From Stentor coeruleus (taxonomy: Eukaryota; Ciliophora; Heterotrichea; Heterotrichida; Stentoridae), in the NCBI GenBank assembly GCA_001970955.1, contig MPUH01000784.1:1-34976 (forward strand): 34,976 bases of DNA, in the 5' to 3' direction. This document shows, piece after piece, positions 1 through 8,730 of this stretch (the first letter of the stretch is position 1; each line of letters opens with the position of its first letter). Below the pieces are notes generated by a model. It was not told where the DNA came from, searched no databases, and saw only the letters and a list, made by a program, of their open reading frames with translations. Made by a program: the position numbers and the translations under genes.

Positions 1-235
1 ATATTTGGTATAATCATATCTAATCTAATAATTTATCTTAAAATATTTTACTAGCAAGCATATCTTTTATCAAAAAAAAAAAGTTAAAATCTTTCACCTA
101 CAGTCATAATACAAACAAATCTTATAATATTTCTATAAATATCAAAACCAAATTATATACAACACATAACTTTTCAAATATAATCCCTAATAATAAAAAC
201 CCATTATTGCCAAAAATATAAAATCTAACATTAAT

Positions 236-592
236 ATGGAAGAACTACCAATAGCAAAATATCCTAATTCAGAAGATGACCATAGCCTTGAAATAGATAT
301 TCAAACCCCAGAACCTGAAGTTGAATAATGTTATGAAGATATTCAGTAGAAATCTTTGAAAAATTAGGACTTGATTTCGACTTGAGTTCTAAGCTTAAAT
401 TTATATATCCTTATCCATTAAATATTTCTTGATTGTTTCTTCTTCCAAATAGCATTACTTCAGGAGAATGTTGAAAAAATTACTGAGGAAATAGAATCGA
501 CAAAAAAGATTTTGAAGATAAAAAAAATACAAAATAATGATTTGAGAAATGTTGTTGGAAGGCTTGAAGTTAATGTTTTACAGTATTCATAA
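236..592 (+). pseudogene. small acidic/coiled-coil gene, unresolved or decayed
   Basis: An ATG at 236 opens a 30-codon acidic frame that stops at a TAA near 326-328. From about 461 the same frame codes for a clearly protein-like, charged coiled-coil segment of about 43 residues ending in TAA near 590. Between them, a third stretch at about 335-430 reads well in a different frame. No set of 15-16-nt introns joins all three pieces. A 144-nt GT...AG intron (320-463) would join the first and last pieces in phase, but that length is unusual for this genome. The 235 bases before the ATG are poor in G, as before other plus-strand genes here, which supports a real transcription unit. It may be a decayed gene or one with an atypical intron. 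Function unknown. Confidence 0.35.
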
Positions 593-1338
593 TAACAAAA
601 TCTTAATTTTTTTTTAAATTTTCTGGACATGTGGGAGTTAACACTTTATATCGTAATTAAAAGTAGAATTCGATTTGGATATTAAAATTTCTAATAAAAA
701 TTAAAAAATTAAGCAATGGCTCAAATAAAATATTTCACTAAATTTCCGAATATTTCCCCAAATTAAATATCAAATAGCCAACTTAAATAATAAAAAAATA
801 ACCTATAGCGAAATCTCATATATTAATCATCTTATCTCAAATAAACCTTTTAAATCATTATACTTCATTTCAAACTAATTCATTAAAATAATCCCAATCT
901 TACTTTACCTTACAATCCATCATTTTCTAGCCTTCAAATAAAAATTCTCAAAATCCCTAAAATGACCTAAATATCAACAACAACAAAAAAATCTTTACTT
1001 ATACAAATTCTCTAATCCATAAATCATCATCTTTGATTTCTCACACAAAATCCTTATCTTCATATTTTCCATTCAAGTTGTCCTCCTTCTTTCTCATATA
1101 TTTTTTTCTTTTTAATCAGTTTCCAAAAATCGTTTTTGATACCGATTTTCATATATTAAAAACTTATAAATAGCATTAATCACTTTATAAAATTGATAAC
1201 ATACTTATTTGTCTCTTATAACAATGCTAATATAATAATTCTACTCAAAAGGATTTAAAAATATATGTTAAAATTCCAGCAAAAACTGTTTAATAAAGTA
1301 TAAAACCCCTTTCCATTATTTTACATATAATATCTCAC
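593..1338. other. intergenic, G-poor upstream flank
   Basis: About 750 bases with no supported gene. From about 720 onward the plus strand is rich in A, T and C and nearly lacks G, as in front of other plus-strand genes here. A 12-codon upstream reading frame starts at about 1265 and ends before the next gene. Confidence 0.6.
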
Positions 1339-2256
1339 ATGAACATTTCTAGCACAAATTTAAAATTCCCTCAAAAAGCTTCCTTAATGACTTGTCAAAA
1401 AGCTTCGCCTTATTCCAAAAGGAAAAGGAATAAAAGCTCCGTCAAAACAGAATGTAGCATCTCTAGCACAATTGCCCCAGACCAAAGTACAGACAAACTC
1501 CCAATAATACTAATAAACACACATACTGTAAAAAAATCTATTGACCTGTCTTTGAAAAAAACTGATTCTCTGAAAAAAACTTTAAAAGTTCCAATTGTTG
1601 ATTTCACCAATTTGAGCAATTACTTTGAAGTAAAAATTGAAGAAAAGGTTAAATCTTTAAAGACTAAAGATGAAGTTCAAGTGCTTAACATTTACTTGAA
1701 TATTTTCGAAAAAATCATTGCTGTTGATACTTATGGACCTGTACTTGACAAAATCAGACTTAAAATAGTTGAGGCTTTAAACAAAGATTTTAGTTTCAAA
1801 GAAAATGCTGATGTGAAGCAAATGATGAGTTATCAGAATGAAATAAGTTATTTAAAGGAAAATATTAAAGATATTGAGATAATGAGAAAGTCGTTAGAGA
1901 CAAAACTTAAAAAATTATCGACTGAGAATATTGAGTTGCTTAATGAAAATACTAGACTTGAGGATGAAAATAGTTTTTGGAAAGATTATAAGAAACGTAT
2001 TAAAATTGTTGATGGAATCCCTGATGCTATACCTTTAATTAAAGAACTTCGCACTAAAAATTCGATGATTGATGGACTTGATAAGAGAAACAAAGAACTT
2101 GTTGTAAAAGAAAAAAAACTTAGTAATGTCATTCGGGTACTTAAGGATAAGGGCTTTAATGTTTTTGAGATTTTAGGAAAACAGAAAGATAGGAGAAGCT
2201 CTGCGGACTCTTTTAATATTAGTAAAATGAGCATAAATTCTAATGATAGTAATTGA
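1339..2256 (+). CDS. hypothetical coiled-coil protein, 305 aa
   Basis: Intact ATG-to-TGA frame of 305 residues. The first 75 or so residues are basic and Ser/Thr/Lys-rich, likely disordered. Residues about 85-155 form a predicted helical segment. Residues about 160-225 are a strong coiled coil (many Glu, Lys, Leu and Asn in heptad-like order), followed by a conserved-looking helical block and a Ser/Asn-rich tail. No catalytic motif or named domain is recognised. It is convergent with the kinase pseudogene on the other strand, with only about 140 bases between them. The continuous coding composition and clean end support a real gene. A structural or cytoskeletal role is possible but is inference from the coiled coil alone. 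Confidence 0.75.
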   Translation: MNISSTNLKFPQKASLMTCQKASPYSKRKRNKSSVKTECSISSTIAPDQSTDKLPIILINTHTVKKSIDLSLKKTDSLKKTLKVPIVDFTNLSNYFEVKIEEKVKSLKTKDEVQVLNIYLNIFEKIIAVDTYGPVLDKIRLKIVEALNKDFSFKENADVKQMMSYQNEISYLKENIKDIEIMRKSLETKLKKLSTENIELLNENTRLEDENSFWKDYKKRIKIVDGIPDAIPLIKELRTKNSMIDGLDKRNKELVVKEKKLSNVIRVLKDKGFNVFEILGKQKDRRSSADSFNISKMSINSNDSN

Positions 2257-2394
2257 TTTAACAATCATACTCAACCCCATCTTCTAGCAAAACCTAATCA
2301 TCAACATTCCCATTAAAATCTTCTAATCCTAATCTCAAAATCTTTTAATAACCCAACTTCAAATTAAAATTTTATTTAAAAATAAATTCAATCC

Positions 2395-3709
2395 TTACAC
2401 TAAATGTCTACCTCTAATCAAATTTTGCTTAATAGCTTCGACCTGATCATCCTCCTAGCTTTATCCCACACAATGCATTTCTTGACAAAGTCTCCAATTT
2501 TATTATCAAGTCTTTCTAAAATTTCTTCAATCCCAGCACCTCTCTCATTCTCATTCACATATTTTCCATCCAACTTCCTATTGATAAACTTATAATTTCT
2601 CCTAGACATATACATAATATCACTAGCTAGTTGGCCTATAGTATTAATAATATGATTAAGAACATCAATTTCATTATCTCCAGGAAACAAAGGCCATCCA
2701 GTGACCATTTCAACAATAATACATCCAATAGACCACATATCAATAGTTTCATTATAATGTGCTTGAAATACAGTCTTAGGAGCTCTATAATAATCTGCTT
2801 TGTCCATGAACTTAGTGGTATTTTGGTTTGTAAGGGTTGACCCAAAGTCAATAAGTTTAATCCCAGACTTGTTTTCTTGTTTAAAAACTATGTTTTCAGG
2901 TTTAATATCGCAATGGATTATCCCTAAAGCATCTTTAGGATTTTCTACAGCAACAATAGCCCTCGCAGCTAAGCTTTTTTCCCAAGTCTTTCCTAAATGT
3001 AATAAAAATGACCACTTTTATCAAAATCATACAAATTAATTGCCAATAGTTCGAAAACTATACATAAATGCTCTCTAAAATAAAACTGGTCGATTATCTC
3101 TTCAATACCCTTATTTGCATCATCATCTTTTTTTTGAAGCAAGTCTAAAACTTCAGTTTCCCTCATACCAAACTTAATGTTTCTTTAAATTCTCCTTATA
3201 ATCTTAATAGCAACATCTTCAGCAGTTTTATGATCCCTACATTTGACAACAGTTCCAAAACTTCCTTGTCCGAGTATTTCTAATATTTCATATCTAAAAA
3301 TTAAATGATCTCCAATAACTACATTATAATACCCATCTGACATATGTAAAATCTTATAAGTTTTATCATTTTTATCGAGACCAAAAAAATAAAGTTCTTT
3401 ATATTGAGTTAATTCTTTATATTCTGAATGTATGCTTTTTTTATAATTATCTAGTAAAGCATTTCTCGACGCCATTTCCCTGAAAGGGTTTCGTTGTACA
3501 TTTATCTGATTATGTGCAGGCAGATATGGCATAATTCTTCCATATGATCGGGTATGTTTATGAGCAGGAGGATTAGGGATTTTTAGATTTGAGTCTTCAT
3601 GATTGTTAATCAGATCACAGTCAAGGCTAAGTTTATTTTTTATGTTGACTGGGTTTATAGAAGTTGATTCTTTTGATAGTTTTATTAACGGCTTTGATGC
3701 TGAACTCAT
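2395..3709 (-). pseudogene. DYRK-family protein kinase, multiply interrupted
   Basis: The minus strand encodes a nearly complete DYRK-type CMGC kinase in pieces. From ATG at 3709: a disordered N-terminus, the DYRK homology box just before the kinase domain (GDHLIFRYEILE), the glycine loop GQGSFGTVVK and VAIKII with the catalytic Lys. A TAA at 3185-3187 then interrupts, but the same frame continues for about 60 codons that match DYRKs (hinge FELLAINLYDF). A shift at 2993-3012 follows, after which come HCDIKPEN (the DYRK form of HRD), the DFG motif as DFGS, RAPK in place of APE, and IDMWSIGC. A third shift near 2440 is needed to reach the usual C-terminal end, stopping at 2395. The activation-loop Tyr-X-Tyr is absent. 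The 2993-3012 break could be a 20-nt GT...AG intron, which would restore frame, but the genome's introns are 15 nt. Most likely a pseudogene; base errors are the alternative. Confidence 0.8.
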
Positions 3710-4349
3710 CGATAATTATTATAATGTAAAAATGGATGATGAGGTCGAATAAAATATGAGATTGATTTGATATCATGGCTTTTAGAGATATTTTTATGAT
3801 AGAAAAGTTTTTTAATTGAGAAGAGAAAGTTTTAGTTAGAAGATGGTTTTTATCATTAGAGATGTTTTAATATAAAATGCTTGAGGTAGTATTGAATCAA
3901 CACGAAAATCAGCAGGTTAGAGGATGGTAAGTGATTTATTATACTGAGTTTAAAATTTTAATGGATTTTTATTTGATGATAGTTTTGGGTTTAAAATTTG
4001 CTTAGTTTTGATGTTTTTTTGTGTTGAGAATAAAAGAGAGGGTTTAAGATGTTATTGTGTGCTTGAAAAAATTAGAAGCTCCATTATAAGATCTGATTAA
4101 TAAAATTTGTAATAATTTCCTGATGGGTAGGGAAAGTATATGGAGAGAAATTAAAAACTCTGCAATGATGCCATTGTAAATTTATATTACTATAAAACTT
4201 TATATCCCATAACCAAAAAATTATTCCCTTTGATAATTTCTCATTCAAAATCCTAATTTTTAATCGAAAATTATATTTTTCTCTACCATAGCGTTATTAT
4301 TACCTATCTATCTTAAGCATTTAGTGATTGATAAAATCTTTGAGTTACC
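3710..4349. other. intergenic, no gene seen
   Basis: About 640 bases. The part nearest the kinase start (3710-4050) is G-rich and C-poor on the plus strand, like the other upstream flanks of minus-strand genes. The part after about 4180 becomes C-rich. No coding frame or RNA gene is recognised. Confidence 0.5.
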
Positions 4350-5400
4350 TTAAACTAATCTTTTATTCAACTTTACTTCTTTAATTTTTATCATCTCTTC
4401 TCTTTCCTCCACTTTTTTTTTCAAAGACTACAACTTAGCTTCTTTTATCACCGAAAATCTCATCCCATTCTCTATTTTCATAAACTATACCTTAAGCTTA
4501 TTTTTTCCTTTAATATGATCTTTTCCACATTAGGCTTTTTATCTTCAACTTGTAAATGAGGTTTTTACAAGAACTCTGCTATTTGAATAAACTGATCTTT
4601 TTCTTTTTGAAGTTTTTTACGTTCTCTTAATATTTCCTTTTCACTTTCTTTAAGTTCATGCTTTGTTTTTTCAAGTTCTTGGGATATAACTTCAATTTCA
4701 TCAGAAGAATTAACTTTTATGACTCCTTTATATATAGATTTTTTGATATTCATTATTAGAATATATAAAATTAAGTTTAAGGATTGATTTCTAGCTTATA
4801 TCTTTTTAATACTAAGCTTTTTGTTAAAAGTTTATTGTTTAGTCTTCTAGTTCAGGGAAAGTTGTGATTCAGGTTTCTTTTATTTGAAGTTTGATTCAGT
4901 TAGAGCTTTCTTAGTTTTCAAGCTTGATATTATATTAAGAATATCAGCTTTTTATATAAATATTATATAAAATTGGTATTTATTCTTGGAGCTCCTATAA
5001 GCTTGTTTTAGGTAATTTTCTCTTTCATCAAGTTTTTTAGTTTTAGTTTCTTGTTCAAAGTTTAAAGATTAAGATAAATCTGACTTTTTTCAAAGGCAAA
5101 AAAATTATCTGAGTTTTTTCTTTTGATAGTTTAGATTCGTTTACTGATAATGCTCTTTCATCATAAACTCTTTACTTAAGGTCAGAAAGGTTATTTTTCG
5201 CTTTCAATTTCTCTTTATCCTCCTCTAATTTTTCTTCTTTCATTTTAAAGAGCATTTCGTTTTTCATCAACTTTTCTTCTTTCATTTTCAAGAACATTTC
5301 GTTTTTTATCAACTTTTCTTTCGTGCTGGTCAATTTTTCATTTAAGCTTTTCTATTTCAAGTTTTCAAAAGAATTTCACTTTTTCTGGGTCAGGCTTTTT
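4350..5400 (-). pseudogene. decayed coiled-coil gene
   Basis: The minus strand shows several coiled-coil stretches separated by stops and shifts. One runs open for 59 codons from 5351 to a TAA at 5172-5174 and holds two 14-residue repeats (KEEKLMKNEMLFKM type). The same frame then goes on with about 25 more protein-like codons to a T/A run near 5097-5103, where a one-base shift gives another coil-like stretch. Nearer the end, an ATG at 4753 opens a 62-residue coil ending in TAA at 4565, and the frame continues for about 29 charged codons before a TGA near 4478. Another frame carries coil-like codons down to about 4350. Lys, Glu and Leu dominate throughout. No intact protein can be built. A dead coiled-coil gene fits best; the start is not identified. 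Confidence 0.55.
5238..5330 (-). repeat. 42-bp tandem repeat in coiled-coil remnant
   Basis: Two adjacent copies of a 42-base unit, differing at a few positions, encode two successive 14-residue Lys/Glu/Met-rich coiled-coil repeats in the minus-strand frame. Confidence 0.65.
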
Positions 5401-5843
5401 TTTTATTATTATTTAAGCAGATTTCAAGCTGTAGTATACAAAACTAAAAAGTTTTAGTCGAAAGATACATCAAAATATTTTAAAGTATATTTTTACAACC
5501 CTTTTTAGCATAATAGCTTATCCATAAACTCTCTAAAAAAACGAATCCTTATACTCGCCTATACAAAACCAGCCCTACTTCTAATAAAAAAACTTAGCCC
5601 CTCCTTAAAAACTTAAATTTTACCTATTTTAAAAAAAACTCTTCTTAAATCCTTACTCACTAATCTAAACTATCTTTTCCGACAAACTTTTATTCCTCAT
5701 AAATAAAACTCATCAAAAATCTTACAATCCTATCAAAAACTTCTTTTACCCATAATCTCAAACATTTTTTCAAAAAAAAAAAAAATTTCCCTATATAAAA
5801 ACCTACTATCTTATAATTTAATCAATCTTAAATTACTTTCTAT
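5401..5843. other. intergenic, C-rich 3' flank
   Basis: About 440 bases on the 3' side of the leucine-rich-repeat gene. The plus strand is A/T/C with almost no G from about 5500 on. No gene is seen. Confidence 0.55.
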
Positions 5844-6620
5844 TTAAGCAAAAGCAAAAAGCACATGAGGAAAATCTATTACAAGACTTTCTTGCATTTC
5901 TACAGTAACTTCAGTTAATTTTAAAGATACTCTTTTAAGTGCTTTAAGGTATTTTAAACTATGTTCAAGATGTTTGAGTGAAGACTCATCAAATTTGTTA
6001 TAATTTAAAGATATGCGTTCAAGGTTATAACTTTTCTGAAGTTCATTGGCAAGTTTTTCCAGACCAGGACTAGTCATACCACATTCATCTAGGTATAAAA
6101 CTTTAAGATTAGGTAATAAAGATAATTTGCTTGATATCAAACAAACACCTTCATCATATATCGGATTTACATGCAATTCAAGTACTTCAAGTTTGCTTAA
6201 TTCAGTCATCTTACCAACTACTGAAGTAATTCCATCAATTGTAATTTTATTATCAGCCAATGACAAAAACTTCAGCTCAGTAAACTTCTCTAGCATTTGA
6301 CTAACTGCAATACATCCTTTATCTCCAAGTTTAGTCTTCCATAAGTTTAAAGATGTCACATGTGTGAAATAAGGTAAAATCATCTCAATAGGGTAAAAAA
6401 ACTTCCCTGCTAAATTGAGAAATTTCAAATCAACTTCAATTGTCTCACAAACATTTTGGCTTATATACAAAGTATATAATTTCTTAACTCTTGTTGGAAG
6501 ATTAGCTTTATTTTCTTCGTAATATGTACGGACTTTATCGGGTTCTTGTGGAAGTTCTTCATGCTTTTCTTCTTTTCTTTGTATTATTCGCACCACCCTT
6601 TTTGTGTTTGTGCAGCCCAT
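5844..6620 (-). CDS. leucine-rich-repeat (RNI-type) protein, predicted lipid-anchored
   Basis: A 258-residue frame from ATG at 6620 to TAA. The N-terminus is MGCTNTKR: Gly2 fits the N-myristoylation consensus and Cys3 the usual neighbouring palmitoylation site, followed by basic residues. This suggests attachment to a membrane. Residues about 65-250 hold five or six leucine-rich repeats of the ribonuclease-inhibitor kind, each about 28 residues (for example LTSLNLWKTKLGDKG, LKFLSLADNKITIDG, LEVLELHVNPIYDEG, LKVLYLDECGMTSPG). These form a curved protein-binding surface. There is no catalytic domain. Its partner is unknown; a membrane-tethered scaffold or adaptor is inferred. The long G-rich, C-poor flank upstream (6621-7000) is in the expected orientation. 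Confidence 0.85.
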   Translation of the reverse strand: MGCTNTKRVVRIIQRKEEKHEELPQEPDKVRTYYEENKANLPTRVKKLYTLYISQNVCETIEVDLKFLNLAGKFFYPIEMILPYFTHVTSLNLWKTKLGDKGCIAVSQMLEKFTELKFLSLADNKITIDGITSVVGKMTELSKLEVLELHVNPIYDEGVCLISSKLSLLPNLKVLYLDECGMTSPGLEKLANELQKSYNLERISLNYNKFDESSLKHLEHSLKYLKALKRVSLKLTEVTVEMQESLVIDFPHVLFAFA

Positions 6621-7544
6621 GTTTTATTTTATTATTATCATAAAATACAGGAAAGAGTTGATTTTTTAGGGTTTACGTGATTTTTTTTAGGAATTAGGTG
6701 TTAAAAAGATGCTTTTTAGGAGAAATTTTATTAGTTTTTGAAGGGATTTAAAAGTTATTTTTGGAATGCGTTATTAGGTTAGAAAAATGATGAATAAAGT
6801 TAGGTGATTTTTTGAAAGATATGCATTTTTTGGATGTGGGTGTTTTGTTTATTTGGAGAATAAGCGTTTTTTTAGGGTTTTAGGTTTGGAGAATTGGATG
6901 GATGATGATTTTTTTAGGTGGTTAAGTTTTTTTTTGGGTAAATTTTAGATGAAGGTGAAGTGATAGATTTATGTTTTTAAAAGGATTTTAGTATTATAAT
7001 ATAACTTTAAAGGTAAAAAAAATTCAAATAGTATGTTTTGGGTATATATGAAAAAATATAGAGTATAAAATAATATCGTAAAAAATGTTTTTAATAGTTT
7101 AAGTATATCTATTTTCTATGTCATGCTTTAAGGAAAATGATTATAAATTAATCAATATCTTCCATATAATAAAATAGAATATATATGTGAAATCTTATAG
7201 TTGTATTTTATAATAGATATTGTTTTTGATATCCTTTAATATTCATAATATTTCCTCGATATACACAATCGCAATTTTATTATTTTTTTGATTTTTGATT
7301 CTGTAATTTCAGTTTGATGCAAGAATTTTTGGTATTTAATTATTTTAATGAAGTGAAGTGAAAATTATGAAGATTTAGACTGTAAAGTATTGTTTTAGTT
7401 TTAGACTGTAAAACTTTTCTTTATAATTACAATCATAAAAGTAAGCATAAGTCAAGTATATACAAACAGACTTACAAAATTTATTACCTAATCACATAAA
7501 AAACCCCTAATTATATAAGTTTATTATAATCTAAAAAAACTTCT
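6621..7544. other. intergenic, no gene seen
   Basis: About 920 bases. 6621-6960 is G-rich and C-poor on the plus strand, as in front of minus-strand genes. The remainder is very AT-rich. A short direct repeat (TTTAGACTGTAAA-like) occurs twice around 7373-7413. No RNA gene or coding frame is supported. Confidence 0.5.
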
Positions 7545-8654
7545 TCAATTCTTCAATAATTTTTTGCTAAAATTAGGTGGCACACTGTTATTATTCCTAT
7601 GAAAATGGTTTAATCCATTCCGGTTTATTGAAGCTGGGCCCTTTTGCCTCTCAGCTTGTAAAGGGGGTAAAATTTTACTAGCTTTAGGGATTTTTGGTGA
7701 GTCCTTCTGTTTAAAAAGTCCCATAAGCCATAGATCTTTAGAAGCAGCGATTTCTTCAAATTTTATTGACTCTTGTAAATCATCTGGGTCTTCAATTTTC
7801 CAAAACTCATTTTCATCAATTCTTTGGTTAATTCGAGGTTGGAATTTTGGTTTCGACATTGAATCTGATTTATAACTACTTCTCACTTGGTTTTTAATTG
7901 GGCTTTCACTTATAGGGATCTGAGGCTTCTCTATTGATTCTGATATTTTAGCTGCAAGTAAAGTTCTTAACTGACGAACTTCTACCTTATAATCTTCAAT
8001 AGTTTGTTCATGTTGCTTGACTTTATTCTTAAGTTTATCAATTTTTTTCAAAGCTTTTTCAAGCTCAGTTTCATTCTGTTTATTAATAAGCAACGAAACA
8101 TTTGGGAGCTCAACCGAAGTTTTTAAACTCGTCTTGCCTTCTACACTCTCACTCAAGTTTTCTAAATTTTTTTTAACAGGAGACTTCATTTCAATCAAAT
8201 CCTCCTGTTCACTCTTAATAATTTTCTTATCATTTTCCTCTTTAGCTTCTTCTAAAACTTCCTCATTATCATCTTTTTCCTGTTTTTTCCCTTTATTAAA
8301 ATCAAGTACTTCAGGTATTTCTCCACTTGTATACACAATTTGTCCATTTTTGACACAAGTAAACCAGGGGACACCTTTGATACCAAATTTTGTTTTAAGC
8401 TCATAGTCTTCAGAAGCAACAAAACAGTTAATTTTTATCCCTTGACTTTTAACCCAATCACTAACCCCATCATTTTCTTCTAATAAAATCCCATAAATCT
8501 CGCATTCATAATCCTGATCATTAGCCAAAGTTATAACTTTAAAAATCTCATCACAACTGTTTTCATCTACAGTTATAAGCCAATTCACCCCATTAGCCAA
8601 ATCTACATCAACTTTAACTTCTGTTAGTAGGGACCGCATAGATTTTAGTTCCAT
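7545..8654 (-). CDS. thioredoxin-fold protein with coiled coil, no CxxC
   Basis: A 369-residue frame from ATG at 8654 to TGA. Residues about 10-115 look like a thioredoxin fold: a beta strand (NWLITVDENSCDE), an alternating alpha/beta pattern, then KFGIKGVPWFTCVKNGQIVY, which matches the cis-proline strand and turn of thioredoxins. The active-site CxxC is missing; the corresponding place reads NSCDE, with one Cys. It is therefore unlikely to be a disulfide reductase and more likely a binding module (inference). Residues about 120-250 are acidic and then a strong coiled coil. The remaining C-terminal part is Ser/Pro/Lys-rich, probably disordered. It is divergent from the 416-aa gene, with 76 bases between the two ATGs. 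Other readings, such as a sperm/flagellar thioredoxin-domain protein, cannot be excluded. Confidence 0.7.
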   Translation of the reverse strand: MELKSMRSLLTEVKVDVDLANGVNWLITVDENSCDEIFKVITLANDQDYECEIYGILLEENDGVSDWVKSQGIKINCFVASEDYELKTKFGIKGVPWFTCVKNGQIVYTSGEIPEVLDFNKGKKQEKDDNEEVLEEAKEENDKKIIKSEQEDLIEMKSPVKKNLENLSESVEGKTSLKTSVELPNVSLLINKQNETELEKALKKIDKLKNKVKQHEQTIEDYKVEVRQLRTLLAAKISESIEKPQIPISESPIKNQVRSSYKSDSMSKPKFQPRINQRIDENEFWKIEDPDDLQESIKFEEIAASKDLWLMGLFKQKDSPKIPKASKILPPLQAERQKGPASINRNGLNHFHRNNNSVPPNFSKKLLKN

Positions 8655-8730
8655 TTTACTATTTATATATAAAAACTGAACTTTTAACTCTGAAAAATTA
8701 GTTAAAAATGGACTTTACAGTTTACAAATA
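8655..8730. promoter_or_regulatory. 76-bp divergent promoter region
   Basis: Only 76 bases separate the start codons of two divergent genes, so both promoters and both 5' leaders must lie here or overlap the genes. It is AT-rich, and no core motif can be assigned with confidence. A seven-codon upstream frame (8708-8731) lies inside it. Confidence 0.55.
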
